Shown here piece by piece: positions 45,432 through 57,513 of a DNA stretch of 64,000 nt. The translations under genes and the position numbers were made by a program. Numbering within the stretch: position 1 is the stretch's first letter; each line of letters begins with the position of its first letter. The notes beneath the pieces are model-generated. The model did no database searches. It was not told the origin of the DNA and worked only from the letters and a program-made list of their open reading frames with translations. Origin of the DNA: Xylogone sp. PMI_703 (taxonomy: Eukaryota > Ascomycota > Leotiomycetes); contig JAJTUQ010000004.1 of the NCBI GenBank assembly GCA_021399445.1, positions 4,464,001 to 4,528,000 of the forward strand. The letters are read 5' to 3'.

Positions 45432-47549
45432 TTAAGCAGGAAAATTTGAAGGAATCCAGAAAGTATTATGGCCAAGATCGAATGGCCCCAAACCCATCAA
45501 ATCTGCGTAATCAGTTGGCATGGAAGCATTAGACACGTCTGTTTGCTGACCGTTCATCATGCTTGTCGTTCGTTGTCCCATCTGTGAAACAGCAGACGGC
45601 CTTGCTTGAAATGCGGGTAGAGCCGAACGATTCTTGTTCTTTGTTGTCTCCCAAATCGCAAGGACATAGTCGAATCCCGTTCTCTGTTCTACCTCTGCAC
45701 GGGGCCGAGAATTAATTATTCGCCTCAATCTTTCACATAGCCATTCAAGGTATGAATCCAGAACTATTAATCGTGAAGCAACATCATTCCAGTCTGTGCT
45801 GGAAATAATATGCGCTGCTCGACTTATTAATAAAACTACGTGGTTTAGCTGTAACCATTCCATAAAGCTCCATTCTTGCATGTCATCCTGTGAGAAGAGG
45901 AGCACTTCGTCCAGGTAGCCCTTCGCTGAGGTAGCACAGTCATACAGCATGGAGATTTGAGAGACTACAGGATTGCTGTCATTTTCCTGATATATTGCAA
46001 CCTCAAATGCATATGCTCTAAGAACCCAACACTGCATATTCAGCCGAGCTATTGAATAATGTTAGCATACCGATAAAGAATGAAAGATTACTGTAACTGA
46101 CGAAATTGCAGAGTATCCGAAGGCAGTTCATTCCGCACTTTGGTAATCTGTCGATCAAATTCCGCTACGCAAAGTCTTATTTTGCTTTCGGATAAGGCTC
46201 CTGTCTCCGAGTCTCCAAAGTTGAAAGCATATACGATCTCCTCTGCTATATGCATTAGTCGGAGAAAATAGATAAGAGAAGTGTCTGAGGGAGCCAGATT
46301 CTCCTTTTGCAACGACAGGGCAACTTCTTCCATATATTCACTATATGGGAGTGGATTTGGGCGGCGTATATAAGGGGATACTCTGTATGATCCACATTAG
46401 CATAAGCAACGAGTAAGGTGATTGTATACAGATCACTCGCATTGCGCATAACGCATAACATCCGAGCAGTGCTCGTCTTGCATCAATGCTCCAGAATTCA
46501 GGTGAATCTGGTCGCTCTATCTGTCCGGGGTTAATGGTAGTATGAGGCGAGAATGTATTTGGTTTAACATCATGTGGTCTCTTGTGTAGACCTAATTGAA
46601 TCAGGATGGTTGCAGCTATGCACGCAAGTCTATACAGCTGCTGGCCTGAGGGAGATTTGATGACGTATTGGTACCTATCAACCGAATTAATATCTTATCA
46701 AATCCGGCACATAGTATTCTTACCACCCAAGGTATACTATCAATGCTTGTATCATGTCAATTGACTGTTCTCCCTTAAGAAAGAACCTTGCGCTCAAGTC
46801 TTTTAAGAAATTGTCCTCAAGTACAAGCTGGAGTGAAGGGTTTTGCCATGAAGCTACTATTAATATTGCGTGGAGGCATAGGGGCTTTCCAGCTCTGATT
46901 TGATTTATCTCAATATCCTCTGGAAGTAGGACATACGGAAAGTGTTTCTGAGACATGTGGCGATACAAGGCACAGAGTGGAATGGCATCTTCTATCGTGA
47001 TTATATCACGATCGAAGATGTCACCTCGAAGACTTGCATCTCTATTGACGCCTGGAGTAACAAAGGATTTCCTTCTCTCAGAGGAAGAAGCAGCAGGCGT
47101 GGTGATAGATTGGGGAGCTTGGGTCGTATCAGGGTTTTGTATCGACAAAGAGTGTTGGTTAGACGAGAACAATGACACAATCCCTTCAAGTCCTTGCTCC
47201 AGTTGCTCCACTCGAGTACGCACTGCAGCAGGTCAGCATTCTCAAAGTATCATGGACATAACTTTTCGGGGCACCAACATAGATTTGTTCGCCGGCAACG
47301 CCGCCGCTCTCGAAATATACATTCCTTATCGTATCTAGCACAGCTACCCAATGCACATTGTCAGAACCAATGAGTTCAAGAATCACATGTAAACGTTTCG
47401 TACCCTCGACATCTCCCCATCAAATCTCCACTTTGTACGCATTTTACTTTTCTTGAACGACATTCCAAGCATGCACGTGTGCGTGTATGCCGCTCTCGAG
47501 GGACGGGATCCGCGGTAGGGCTCACTTCGGAGGAAGAAGGCGTCGCCAT
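45432..47549 (-). CDS. Zn2Cys6 binuclear-cluster transcription factor
   Basis: 609 residues in six exons: 47549-47404, 47343-47279, 47222-46724, 46674-46453, 46382-46102 and 46048-45432, totalling 610 codons. Splicing out introns 1 and 2 yields a complete cluster, CLECRSRKVKC then CRGCARYDKEC (CX2CX6CX9CX2CX6C), followed by a basic linker and a short coiled coil (LRTRVEQLEQGLEGIV). The central fungal-specific transcription factor domain contains YLGWYQYV, RALLGCYAV and NPLPYSEYMEE. It should be a nuclear DNA-binding regulator recognising CGG triplets as a dimer. It lies upstream-facing to an MFS gene and near a VAO-like oxidase whose promoters carry CGG..CCG palindromes, so pathway-specific control is plausible. 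The donor of intron 4 (GTTATG) is the least certain junction. Confidence 0.9.
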
Positions 47550-48214
47550 GGAAGTAAGGCCCGGCAACCAGTGTCTTGGGAGTATTACTAGGAACGCAAA
47601 TGTATGGAAAAGTGGCTATGAAGCTTGACTTTCGGAGTGCGGTGTCTAAATATCTAGAAACCCTTCTGGTCTATTAAATTCAGCTAAATATTCGGCGAAG
47701 AGAGAATGCCGAACCAAGAATTGTGCATGAAGGAGCAGGGAGAGGTCTGCGTTATCCAATCAACATCACAGATCTCCTCGGTAGGAACGGCAAGGTGCAG
47801 CCACAGTAGTGGGGATTATGCACGGTTATTATTGTTCATAAACTTATGCATAGCATAAGTTCTACTTATTTTACTCTTATGCTTAATTTCTACTGAAGCA
47901 CAAAAGAGTAACTAGTTGCATTAAGCATCGCAAGAACTTTTCATGCACCAGCATGAAATAAGGGCTTTTTATGTATAATTTGAGTGTATTGCACAAGATT
48001 ATGAGAACTCGGAATTGAACAGTTTTTACGGAGTATTACTAACTATGAAAACAAGACTGATTACATATGTCTCTAATTTATGTCCAAGTCTCTCATGCAA
48101 TAATTTGTGACTATTTGTCATATTCCTTGTTGAAGGGACTGCGCCACCAAAGATATACAGATAAAACACATTCACTCACCAAGAACAAGCCTACATAATC
48201 TATCCAAAATACCT
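47550..48214. other. intergenic region
   Basis: 665 bp between the start of the Zn2Cys6 gene and the 3' end of the MFS gene, both on minus. It must hold the regulator promoter. No specific sites were recognised beyond AT-rich tracts. Confidence 0.45.
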
Positions 48215-50113
48215 TTAAGTTGACTCAACATCCATAGTAGTCTTCTCCCCTTCTTTAACACCCTCGTTTTCTTCGAGCTCCTGTTTTCTGCCGCCACTAG
48301 TCATTTCTTCTAATATACGGGCTGCTTCTGCCGCATATTTGCAGCTCTTGCGTATACGAGGTCCGTAAATATAAAACAAAATTGGGAAAGGGAAACAAGC
48401 AGCTGATATAAAAGCAGGAACTGCTACTCCCCAATGAATGCCGATATTCTGTATTCATAGTCAGTTGAAGTACTTAAAGTATTATGAGACGCCAAACCTA
48501 CATTAAACATATATGTCGTAAAAAGGGGGAAAGCAGCTCCAAATGTAGATCGCATGACACCATTCCCAGCAAAGACTGAGGCGGCGAAGACAACATAACT
48601 ATCCACACTGTGATATATATTAATAGGGCTCCATGAAAGGCATTATATGACTTACAGGTAATTTCCAAGACATAAAAATACCAGCACGATACCAAATGCG
48701 AAGGGTACTGTGGCTAATATAGGAACAATCCAGTGTATGCTAGGGGAGTCTGCAGCCGCCAACCAGACAAGGCCGACAACAATAGCTGCACCGCCAATTA
48801 TGGCCGGTGGAAGCCTGCACTCTGGTGGTGGATAACCGTTCTTGGTCTGTCGCAACAGTCTTACATAGCGCCCATTGTCCCAGCAAGCAACTGCAATACC
48901 TATCATTAGCCCAACGAGGACACCCATGAATGCTAAACCACCAATCCCGGCATTCCAGTGGCGCCCCTGCTGGAAGATAATCGGGAAGGCAGCAAAACAG
49001 AGGTAAAGGGTCCCATAAACACATGACATGTAAATCTGATCACAAAAGATTAGCAACATAATAAAATAAACAAGCAAATTTGAGACTTGCCGTGATGATA
49101 AGTACGATTGGTTCGCGGATAAGTAAGACCCAAGGTCTAACAAGTGCAGTTTTAATGATCTCACTGATGCTCTGCGGGTTATCTGCGTCGATCGTAGAGA
49201 GGTATTTCTTCCCAGTTATTTTCGTCAGGTAGGCTGCACGTCGACGTAACAGCACTGGTGGATACGTTTCGGGTATGAATATTGCTCCAAGTGCTGTAAG
49301 TATGGCTGCATATATGGCAAGGAAACCAATGACCCATTTCCAACCGCCAGAGTCTCCCAGAAACCCGCCAATCAAGGGACCAACTGAAGGGCCCAGGAAG
49401 GGTGCAGCGCAGAAGACTGCAATACCCAATCCACGGATCTCCGCCGGAAACATATCGGCAATCTCGCCGCCAGGAATAACGAGTGAGCTTGAGCCAAAGA
49501 CGCCAGCGAAAAAACGGAACACAATCACAGTACCTATATTCTTAGCTGCACATGTGACCGCCATCCACATGGTGTAGATAACAAAGGATATAAGGAACGG
49601 GTAGCGACGACCGTAGATCTCGGAAAGGGGACCCCAAAGTAAAGGTCCCATAGCATAACCCAGGACCATGAGTGACAGACCCATAATAGACACTTCCTCA
49701 CTGCAACCGAAGTCAATGATAATATGTTCTATAGCACCGGAATATGCTGATGAAGCAAGCGCAACAGCAAGCGTCATTGATGCCGCAAGCAAAGTTACAC
49801 TCCACCTATACCACCCGGGATATTGCTTTGGATCTTCCGCATCTTCCTTGAGCCAAACAACGCGATAGGGGTCACTTTCCGTCCCGCTGCCTCGATAGTC
49901 ATAAGCAATTATCGTATTGATATCCGTGATTCGAGGTCTCCAAGGATACCATTTCGGATTATACTCAGACCAATCTCTATTGTTAAGATTGATATTTTCT
50001 CCTTCAACCCTGTCCTGGCCGATGCTATTATTTTCTTTGTCCGAAGGGCGCTTCTCCTCAAGACCCTTATCCGTAAGTGTAGCTGCATATGATATATTCT
50101 CACTATCGGACAT
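48215..50113 (-). CDS. MFS transporter, DHA1-type drug/polyamine:H+ antiporter family
   Basis: 580 residues in four exons (50113-49091, 49035-48656, 48607-48502, 48448-48215; 581 codons). A hydrophilic N-terminus of about 115 residues precedes twelve membrane segments. Family motifs are [19 protein letters not shown] (motif A), the motif-C-like [14 protein letters not shown], and EPIVLIIT followed by [12 protein letters not shown]. It probably exports small organic cations or aromatic compounds at the plasma membrane. Intron 1 uses a GC donor (GCAAGT) and needs it to stay in frame. The promoter carries a TCGG-N6-CCGA palindrome about 185 bp upstream of the ATG. Neighbours are a Zn2Cys6 regulator and a VAO-like oxidase on the same strand. 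Confidence 0.9.
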
Positions 50114-51237
50114 TTTCGATAACACTGAGATAATTTAGGGAAACAAAGAGAGAAAGTAAACCATACAGAATGGATATTAAGAAAGTCTTCTAGTTCATGA
50201 TAATTTTACACCTGATTTCATGGCATTCTTCTTTATATGGCTTCAGCGCCCCTTGTTGTGCTCGGTGAAAACCAACTTCTCACGAATAGCCTCGCCTCGG
50301 CGTAAACCGAACGCCGTTGGCCGAACAAAAAATAACCAATAATCTCCGCAGACAAACATTCAAATACCGGAAGATTTGCATATATTATATTCTCCATGGT
50401 TCTATTTGAGTTGTGCTATCATAAATTTAAATCGGAAGCTCAGAATCCGATGGGAAAATTGAAGGGTTGCTGAAAGTGGCTTTTCCTGAATACCGGGCAC
50501 GTAGCGGATATCGTGATACAATCGTGATGATCATACGTTCACGCTGATCACTGAAAGGCTCCCGTATCCCAAGTTCCCATGAGTTAAATAACTATATGAT
50601 GCTATGCCGCCTGAATATATAGCTTTCACGGGGATTGATGGTAGAAGGTTCAGACACGATCACAGCTACCTATCATAAGGTGTATATATAATGTTTCAAA
50701 TGTTTCGAACTGCCCATTTCTCTCATACGAACAGGATCACCATTCGAGTACTCTGCGTGAAATATCAATCACACTATAAGTCATATATTACCAAACCGAC
50801 CAAAATTAAATAAAACCGAACATGAAAATGGCCACTTGTTATTCGCGACAATCCTAGAGTTCTCGACCAATAACTTCAGTATACAATAATAGTCTATATG
50901 CTGATACTTTCAGATGAACCACAAAGTGGAGGTCGGGCTAGCGTGTGGGGAAGGAGCTATGTCCGTGCGGCGTGCATCTCAGCACGAACACTGGAAGCTC
51001 CACAGCCCTAGCTTTCTGGCACGATGCAGCTCCGTTTCGGCGTAACCAAACAGCGAGTGATAGAGACAAAATAAACACTATGTAAGTTTAGTGTTTTAAG
51101 ATACCTTGGATCTGAAGAGGTCAATTTACATTGATAATAAACGACGGCATTGACAAAACAACATCTCAATTTTCCGCATTTTAGCCATTCACATAAGCAC
51201 TCCCCATATTATAACACTATTATGACAAAGTTAGATT
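50114..51237. other. promoter region of the MFS gene / 3' region of the VAO-like gene
   Basis: 1.1 kb with no protein-like frame. It contains the TCGG-N6-CCGA palindrome at 50297-50310 and, further out, a second TTCGGCGTAACC stretch near 51035 that shares CGGCGTAA with the first but lacks the inverted half. Confidence 0.5.
50297..50310. promoter_or_regulatory. TCGG-N6-CCGA palindrome (candidate Zn2Cys6 binding site)
   Basis: TCGG CGTAAA CCGA is a perfect inverted repeat with 6-bp spacing, the form recognised by Ppr1/UaY-type binuclear-cluster regulators. It lies about 185 bp upstream of the MFS start codon. The regulator at 45432-47549 is a natural candidate to bind it; this is inference. 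Confidence 0.45.
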
Positions 51238-53343
<2,106 letters not shown>

Positions 53344-55222
53344 GATTCTTCTTCTTAAATCTTATCAATTGAAGCATAGAACTTTCGCTCATTCGATTTA
53401 TCAGTCTCTTAAGAACTTCAGCTTTTTATGGCCTTGTGGGTCATTTCCGTCTGGGCCTCGTGCGGAATGTAGTCCGCGTCGTGGAGCTGCGGGGCTGGAG
53501 AGCATGTGGGGCTGATGGCAGTCTCGCCAGTTTCAAAATCTAGTAAAAGACACAGGATAATTATGAGGATTTAATGAAAGAACGAGTGTGATATGACTTG
53601 CTCATTTGCGAATAGCTGTGTTCTGACGACTCCGGAAGATCAGTTTCTACACAATCCGCAAGCTCGTTATACCATGCTTATCTGCTCTACACCAAGAAAA
53701 CATACTCATTCAAGTTAAGAATAAAATATAGTTATCTTTTTCAAACCGTAAAATATTTAGAGTAGCGCAATGTATTGAATAGATGCAAATGGCCAGAAGA
53801 ATTTCAGCCATGAAAGACCACATTCCAGTGCTAAAATCATATATAAATCTGGGGCTAGGGAGGTTACATCAGCTTAAGGTTGTTCATTTCAACACAGTAC
53901 CTTCTACAACCTTTGTTCTAATAACTCTGGATTTATCTGAACTAGCAGAATATAATTACTTCCGCTTGTATTTCATACTCTCTCAAGTATAACGTCCTGT
54001 CAACTGTGGCAAAATTACGGATATAACCTTCTCCGATAAGTTCATAAAACTCTCGCTTTCCGGGCCTAGGAAGTATATTGAAGGGGATATTCGCCCGAAC
54101 TATTGTACAGCGTTTGGGTCATCAGGTTTCATGATAGCGGGGCCTAGGGAGTAGAGGTCATCACTGGTAAATGCAAGGTTGCTACTCCTGCATGAAAACC
54201 CTTTACCAAGCAGAGTTAACCCTTTCTCAGTATCGAGAAAGTTTGCGGCTCATTGGGATCGTCAGCTTGGATCTACTGTTTCCAACGCTCCCCTAAAATT
54301 ACAAAATCAAATTTGAAAAGAAGATTATGAGAAGTTTATGCAGAGTCATATCCGGTTGATGGAGCCGTGAGCAGCTTCTTCACTGAAATTAGGGGATCCG
54401 CCTAGTCAAATGCTGTAAGTGCAAGAGCTGTTGCATTATCCCCACAATAATACCTCTGACTTGTAATCGATTGTGCTCAGTAGCGATTGATGTAGAGAGT
54501 CACTCCGTTAGATGTGTTGTTCAGAGCGCCTTCGTGGTCTCACCGCTACGCTTCAATTGCGTAAATGGCTGAACTAGTATAGCAAGGCTGTGATCTTTAC
54601 GGTCTGCACAGTCAAGCCGGATTCCTTGGTTTATCAAGTCAATGAAATGAAGTTCCTGCTATTTTTAATTTTCCTTTTCCTCTGACCAATCGGGCCATTC
54701 TGTCGTATGGAGCTGAACTCAACACAAGCTCGAAGGAGTAGATAACCTGCGCTTAGCCCACTCAGCTTCTAAAGATCATTACCTTAATAATCTTGAATGC
54801 GATTAGAAGCCTAGTTTTCAGGACTAAGCTTTGTTTTAAGGTATTTTAGAACTGGGAATGTGGAGGATGATCAAAATCGGCCTACCATTGAAGCAATTGG
54901 GTCGCTAAGAGCATAAGCCCCTGAATGGGGCGCTGTTGCTCCATGCAGGTAGCAGGGGATCGACGCGGCAACCTCGCAAAATTTCCGTATTCTCTCGTGC
55001 GTAACCATGATTCAGGATCCATCGTCATTGACTCTATATTTGTGTCCTGTTCGCGATCGTGCCTTTTGCGAACAACGCAAAACAATGGCTCATAAGGCAA
55101 TGAGAACAAGATATAAGGATGAGGGTAATTTCCCTTGTGTACGTCTTCCGCACTCGACATCACTCCAGCAGTAGGCACATCGTTATCCTGAGGACACTCT
55201 TCACTCGTTATCGAATTACAGG
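53344..55222. other. divergent intergenic region
   Basis: 1.9 kb between the VAO-like gene (-) and the S28-type peptidase gene (+). It contains a G/C-rich block at 53440-53520 with the palindrome at 53462-53477. Small frames at 53783-53992 and 54882-55178 have no recognisable domain. Confidence 0.5.
53462..53477. promoter_or_regulatory. GCGGA-N6-TCCGC palindrome (candidate Zn2Cys6 site)
   Basis: Perfect arms GCGGA and TCCGC flank six bases, so the inverted triplets read CGG-N8-CCG. It sits about 119 bp upstream of the VAO-like start, a position typical of fungal activator sites. Spacing differs from the site in the MFS promoter, so one regulator for both is not assured. Confidence 0.35.
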
Positions 55223-56871
55223 ATGATAGCTCCTTTTACAAAAATTTCTTGGTCTCTCGCCGCATCATGGGCAGTGCTGTCATTTACGACGGCCGTCAAC
55301 GCCCAGATGACTACCAGCTCCAATTGCTCGACACAGCTCTTTCCTCAATTGATAGACCACGGAAACTCGAGCAGTAGCAACGCGACATTTCTGCAACGAT
55401 ACCAAGTAAATTCTACCCATTTCAAGCCTGGAGGGCCAATTTTCTACTATCAACAAGCAGAGACAGCTATTTTTGCCTGCTTGGTATGTTTAAACCCGTC
55501 CCAATTGTGGATGAAGTTTAATTTTGCTTTAGGAGGACCTTATACTTCCTGAATGGGCGGCAGAACTTGGAGCTTTGGTGATAACCCTCGAGCATCGTTT
55601 CTTCGGTCTCAGCAGCCCGTCAAATGCGACCAACCCGATTGAGAAATACAAGAGTTTGACCCTCGAAAACGTCATGCTGGATGCCGTTACTTTCGTAGAA
55701 CATATGAAGCGAACGGTCCCAGGTGCAAAAGATAGCAAAGTTATTGTAACTGGTGGCTCGTACGCTGCTTTCCTCACTACCGTGCTCAAGACCAATTATC
55801 CAGACGTCTTCTATGCAGCTATACCGTGGGCGGCCCCATTGCGCGCAATTGGTGCGAATTATCAGAATCCTGATCGTTATGAGTGGTTCAAATGGGTGAA
55901 TATAGACAATAAATAATGGTAGTAGATCATGCTGACTGTTCTCAAAGGCCGATAAAATTTACTGGGACTTGTCTGCTACTGCAGCTAGCAAAATGAAGAA
56001 GGCTATTAATGCGCTCCACAAGCGATTTCAAACAAGTATTTCAGCCGACACCTTACAATCTACAAAGTAAACTGACATCAATTAAAAGCTACCAATACAA
56101 CTAGCATCGCAAAAGACTTCAATCTCTGTGCTGTTCCCGCAAGTGGAGCCGACCTCAGCGCGCTAATGGCCTTTATCAATACAGCAACATATCTGATCCC
56201 GCAAGGGGGTTACAACAACCCAGTCGCCAATCCCGCCAGAGCTACAGCACAGAAGTTGGTCAGCCTCGTTGAGAAGCTCGATGATCCAATGGAAATCATC
56301 AATGCGACGTTTAACGTATACTATCCATCTTCCATCTACCCTTGTGTTCCCTTCGACCCGTCTCAGTCGGGTAATCCAACTCTTCAAAAGGAGCCGTTCA
56401 ACTACCTTGTTTGCAAATATTTCCCGTTGAGCTCCAACGAGGTCCCGGAGGGAACCATGTTTATCCCTACTTCTACCCAGACCGAATCTGACCCGACAAC
56501 CTGCGAGACAATGTTCAACCTCGTTCCCCCAACACAAGAATATGTTCAAGCTAAATACCATTTCTCGCGTGCCGACCTAATCGAAGCGAAGCGAATCATA
56601 TTCGCATACAATGAGTTCGATCCCACTACAGCTGTCGGACTCGAACCGATACCACTGACGCAAGACCGAAATGCGTCTAGGTGGATGTATACCAACCTAG
56701 CGGCACATGGTGAAGAGAGTATTGCAAGTTATCCAGGGGATAGCGCTAATGTCATTCATGTAAGTCTTGGAACTCATCCCTGATTTAGGGAGTATGCGCT
56801 AACATAATGTTTCTTTCAAGGCAAGAGAAGTACAGCTGCAGGGAATAAAGGAGTGGTTTGGTTGGTTCTAA
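55223..56871 (+). CDS. secreted serine peptidase, S28 (Pro-X carboxypeptidase) type
   Basis: 482 residues in five exons: 55223-55483, 55533-55895, 55948-56066, 56105-56759 and 56821-56871, totalling 483 codons. Signal peptide (WAVLSFTTAVNAQ) and several N-glycosylation sequons indicate secretion. S28 features: GPIFYYQQAE near the oxyanion region, LEHRFFGLSSP, the nucleophile in VTGGSYAAFLT, FAYNEFDPTTAVG holding the catalytic Asp, and NVIH near the C-terminus for the His. In most relatives the serine motif reads GGSYxG; here it is GGSYAA. It would cleave C-terminal or prolyl bonds in acidic medium for nutrient acquisition. The third intron is only 38 bp and is the least certain junction. Confidence 0.85.
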
Positions 56872-57513
56872 GGTGGTTTGGATGTTGGCGTGTGATTGTG
56901 CGCGCCTCTTGTTAGCATAACACCTGCACGGCACTGAACTATCTGTGAATGGTATCCTATAGTATGGCTTGTCTGGGGTAATTATTTGAAGAGTTTTGTT
57001 TTATATTGCGCTCTAATAGATTCTTTCTTGCCGTTTTTCCAATTTGGATCCCTATCAATTTAAATTCTGCTATTAGATAATCAAGAGACCTTTCACTTTA
57101 GGACGTGGCCCAGACAATCGAGTATCTCGTTGGAAATCCATTCTATGGCACAACAGAGTCCAAGGGATCGAGTGTGTGAAGAGAAAGGGTGCCAGGACGC
57201 TCTGAGTAAAGTTTGAATTTGTCTCGTCACAAAGAAGCGTCGATATGTCCGTTGCCATTTTGTTCCTGTGGAGGCATTTGTGGGCCATCTAGATGGTTAA
57301 GCCACTGGACAAAGAATATCTAACAATTCTAAAGAGTTACATGACGCATTATTTTCCCGCTAGCTTTTGTAGCTTATTAGACTTCGAGCGCTGTGACTTT
57401 CTCTCTTTATTCATCTCTCTGTGAAGGTGCGTTAGGGGTGAAAAACTATCCCGACGTCTTAGTCTTGTTCGTACACTACCAGTCTCAGCTCGATTCTGTC
57501 ACATACTGGCAAT
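56872..57513. other. intergenic region
   Basis: 642 bp between two + genes. A 71-codon minus-strand frame (57073-57288) shows no domain. It should hold the promoter of the pseudokinase-ankyrin gene. Confidence 0.45.

Noticed and set aside
46383..46470. Apparent one-base frame problem in the Zn2Cys6 gene
   Set aside because: Using the donor GTTATG at 46452 gives an in-phase join to VSPYIRRPNPLPY.
53783..53992. 69-codon plus-strand frame
   Set aside because: Short, no domain and no plausible exons around it.
54882..55178. 98-codon minus-strand frame before the S28-type peptidase
   Set aside because: No recognisable family; it overlaps the expected promoter.
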